Positions 5,133 to 5,768 of a DNA stretch of 5,768 nt are shown piece by piece. Origin of the DNA: Holophaga sp. (GTDB lineage Bacteria; Acidobacteriota; Holophagae; Holophagales; Holophagaceae); contig JAUYES010000320.1 of assembly GCA_030691225.1 (NCBI GenBank), positions 1 to 5,768 of the forward strand, written 5' to 3'. The notes under the pieces were generated by a model. It saw nothing but the letters and a program-made list of their open reading frames with translations, was not told the origin of the DNA and searched no databases. The position numbers were made by a program, and so were the translations under genes. Numbering within the stretch: position 1 is the stretch's first letter; every line of letters begins with the position of its first letter.

Positions 5133-5768
5133 AACCAGAAGGCCTCTACATTCTCCTGGTTAGCGTCCACGGCCTCATTCGCGGAAACGAGCCTGAACTG
5201 GGTCGGGATCCTGATACAGGCGGCCAGGTTCTCTACGTTCTAGAACTTGCTCGGGCCTTGGCTGCGAATAGCGAAGTGGCCCAGGTCGATCTACTCACAC
5301 GGCTCGTGGAGGATCCTGGCGTGCCGAGTGACTATGCCCAGGCCGAGGATAGTCTGGCTCCTCAAGCCCGCATCATCCGAAACCCATTCTGACCCAGGCG
5401 ATACGTTCGCAAGGAGTTGCTCTGGGATCACCTGGACAATCTTGTGGATGGCTATCTGGCCTTCGCTCGGGGGCTTCCCAGGATGCCCGATTTGATTCAC
5501 AGCCACTACGGGGATGCTGGCTACGTGGCCATGCGGCTTTCGAGCCTGCTCGGCATTCCTTTCGTTCATTCCGGTCATTCCTTAGGCCGTTGCAAAAAAG
5601 CCTGCCTGATTCGGGCCGGAGGCAAGGAAGCCTCTCTGGAGCGTACCTTCCACTTCTCCCGCCGCATCCAGGTTGAAGAGGATGTGCTCGCCCAGGCCTC
5701 CATGGTTGTTGCCAGCACGCGCCAGGAGATCCAGGAACAGTACGGACTTTACTCCAACTTTGCCTCCC
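5129..5768 (+). pseudogene. sps: Sucrose-phosphate synthase with in-frame TGA (partial, runs off window)
   Basis: The ATG at 5129 overlaps the phosphatase stop by four bases and follows GGAG with a six-base gap. Residues 1-87 carry SPS signatures of the GT-B N-terminal domain: SVHGLIRGNEPELGRDPDTG and GQVLYVLELARAL. Codon 88 (5390-5392) is TGA. The same frame then continues without another stop to the window edge for 125 codons, with RRYVRKELLW, DLIHSHYGDAGYV (121-133), GIPFVHSGHSLGR (142-154), FSRRIQVEE and STRQEIQEQYGLY, all typical of SPS. Homologs usually have glycine after the ...IPF/NPF stretch, so a single change from GGA to TGA explains the stop. The full enzyme would join UDP-glucose and fructose-6-phosphate. 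As written, only an 87-residue fragment is made unless TGA is read through. In-frame ATGs at 5483 and 5531 would omit the N-terminal donor/acceptor region. A sequencing error is possible; family identity is firm. Confidence 0.85.

Noticed and set aside
5390..5392. TGA read as glycine, as in the SR1/Gracilibacteria genetic code
   Set aside because: TGA clearly serves as a stop at the sigma/anti-sigma, HPF/SPP and SPP/SPS junctions, where it forms typical stop-start overlaps. Reading through these gives no family-like sequence. The gene content also does not fit those reduced lineages.
1..5768. CRISPR arrays, tRNA or rRNA genes, insertion sequences
   Set aside because: I saw no regularly spaced repeats, no tRNA-like cloverleaf arms, and no transposase or terminal inverted repeats; nearly all sequence is accounted for by the named genes.

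Overview
The window reads as chromosomal DNA of a Gram-negative bacterium of moderately high GC. A periplasmic TolB-type propeller protein with a signal peptide argues for an outer membrane. Sucrose-phosphate synthase and phosphatase genes point to a lineage that makes sucrose as a compatible solute, as some methanotrophs, other Proteobacteria, Acidobacteriota and cyanobacteria do. The sequence alone does not fix the phylum.

The left half (1-2270) is transcribed leftwards. It holds a TolB-like beta-propeller gene, then an ECF sigma factor gene, then a membrane-bound zinc-finger anti-sigma gene cut by the window edge. The sigma stop and anti-sigma start share one base. The sigma gene has a plausible ECF-type promoter of its own, TGAACC-N16-GGTA, which suggests autoregulation. 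A short intergenic region (2271-2385) separates the TolB-like gene from a rightward MarR-family regulator gene. It carries back-to-back sigma-70-like promoters and an 18-bp near-perfect palindrome that overlaps both, a good candidate MarR operator.

The right half (2386-5768) is transcribed rightwards. After marR comes a 155-base gap with several inverted repeats, the last touching the ribosome binding site of the next gene. Then follows a compact cluster: a degenerate, frameshifted copy of a sucrose-phosphate phosphatase (SPP), a ribosome hibernation-factor-like (HPF/RaiA) gene, an intact SPP gene, and the start of a sucrose-phosphate synthase (SPS) gene. Junctions are -1, +2 or -4 bases, so the genes look translationally coupled. 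SPS would make sucrose-6-phosphate from UDP-glucose and fructose-6-phosphate, and SPP would release sucrose.

Two of the three sucrose-related genes are damaged as written. The first phosphatase copy has lost both motif IV aspartates and needs a one-base frameshift to recover its C-terminus. The SPS gene has an in-frame TGA at codon 88, where I expect a glycine codon (GGA), with conserved SPS sequence continuing in the same frame to the window end. This could be recent decay of the pathway, a sequencing or assembly error, or less likely recoding. The placement of an HPF-like gene between two SPP paralogs is the most unusual piece of gene content.
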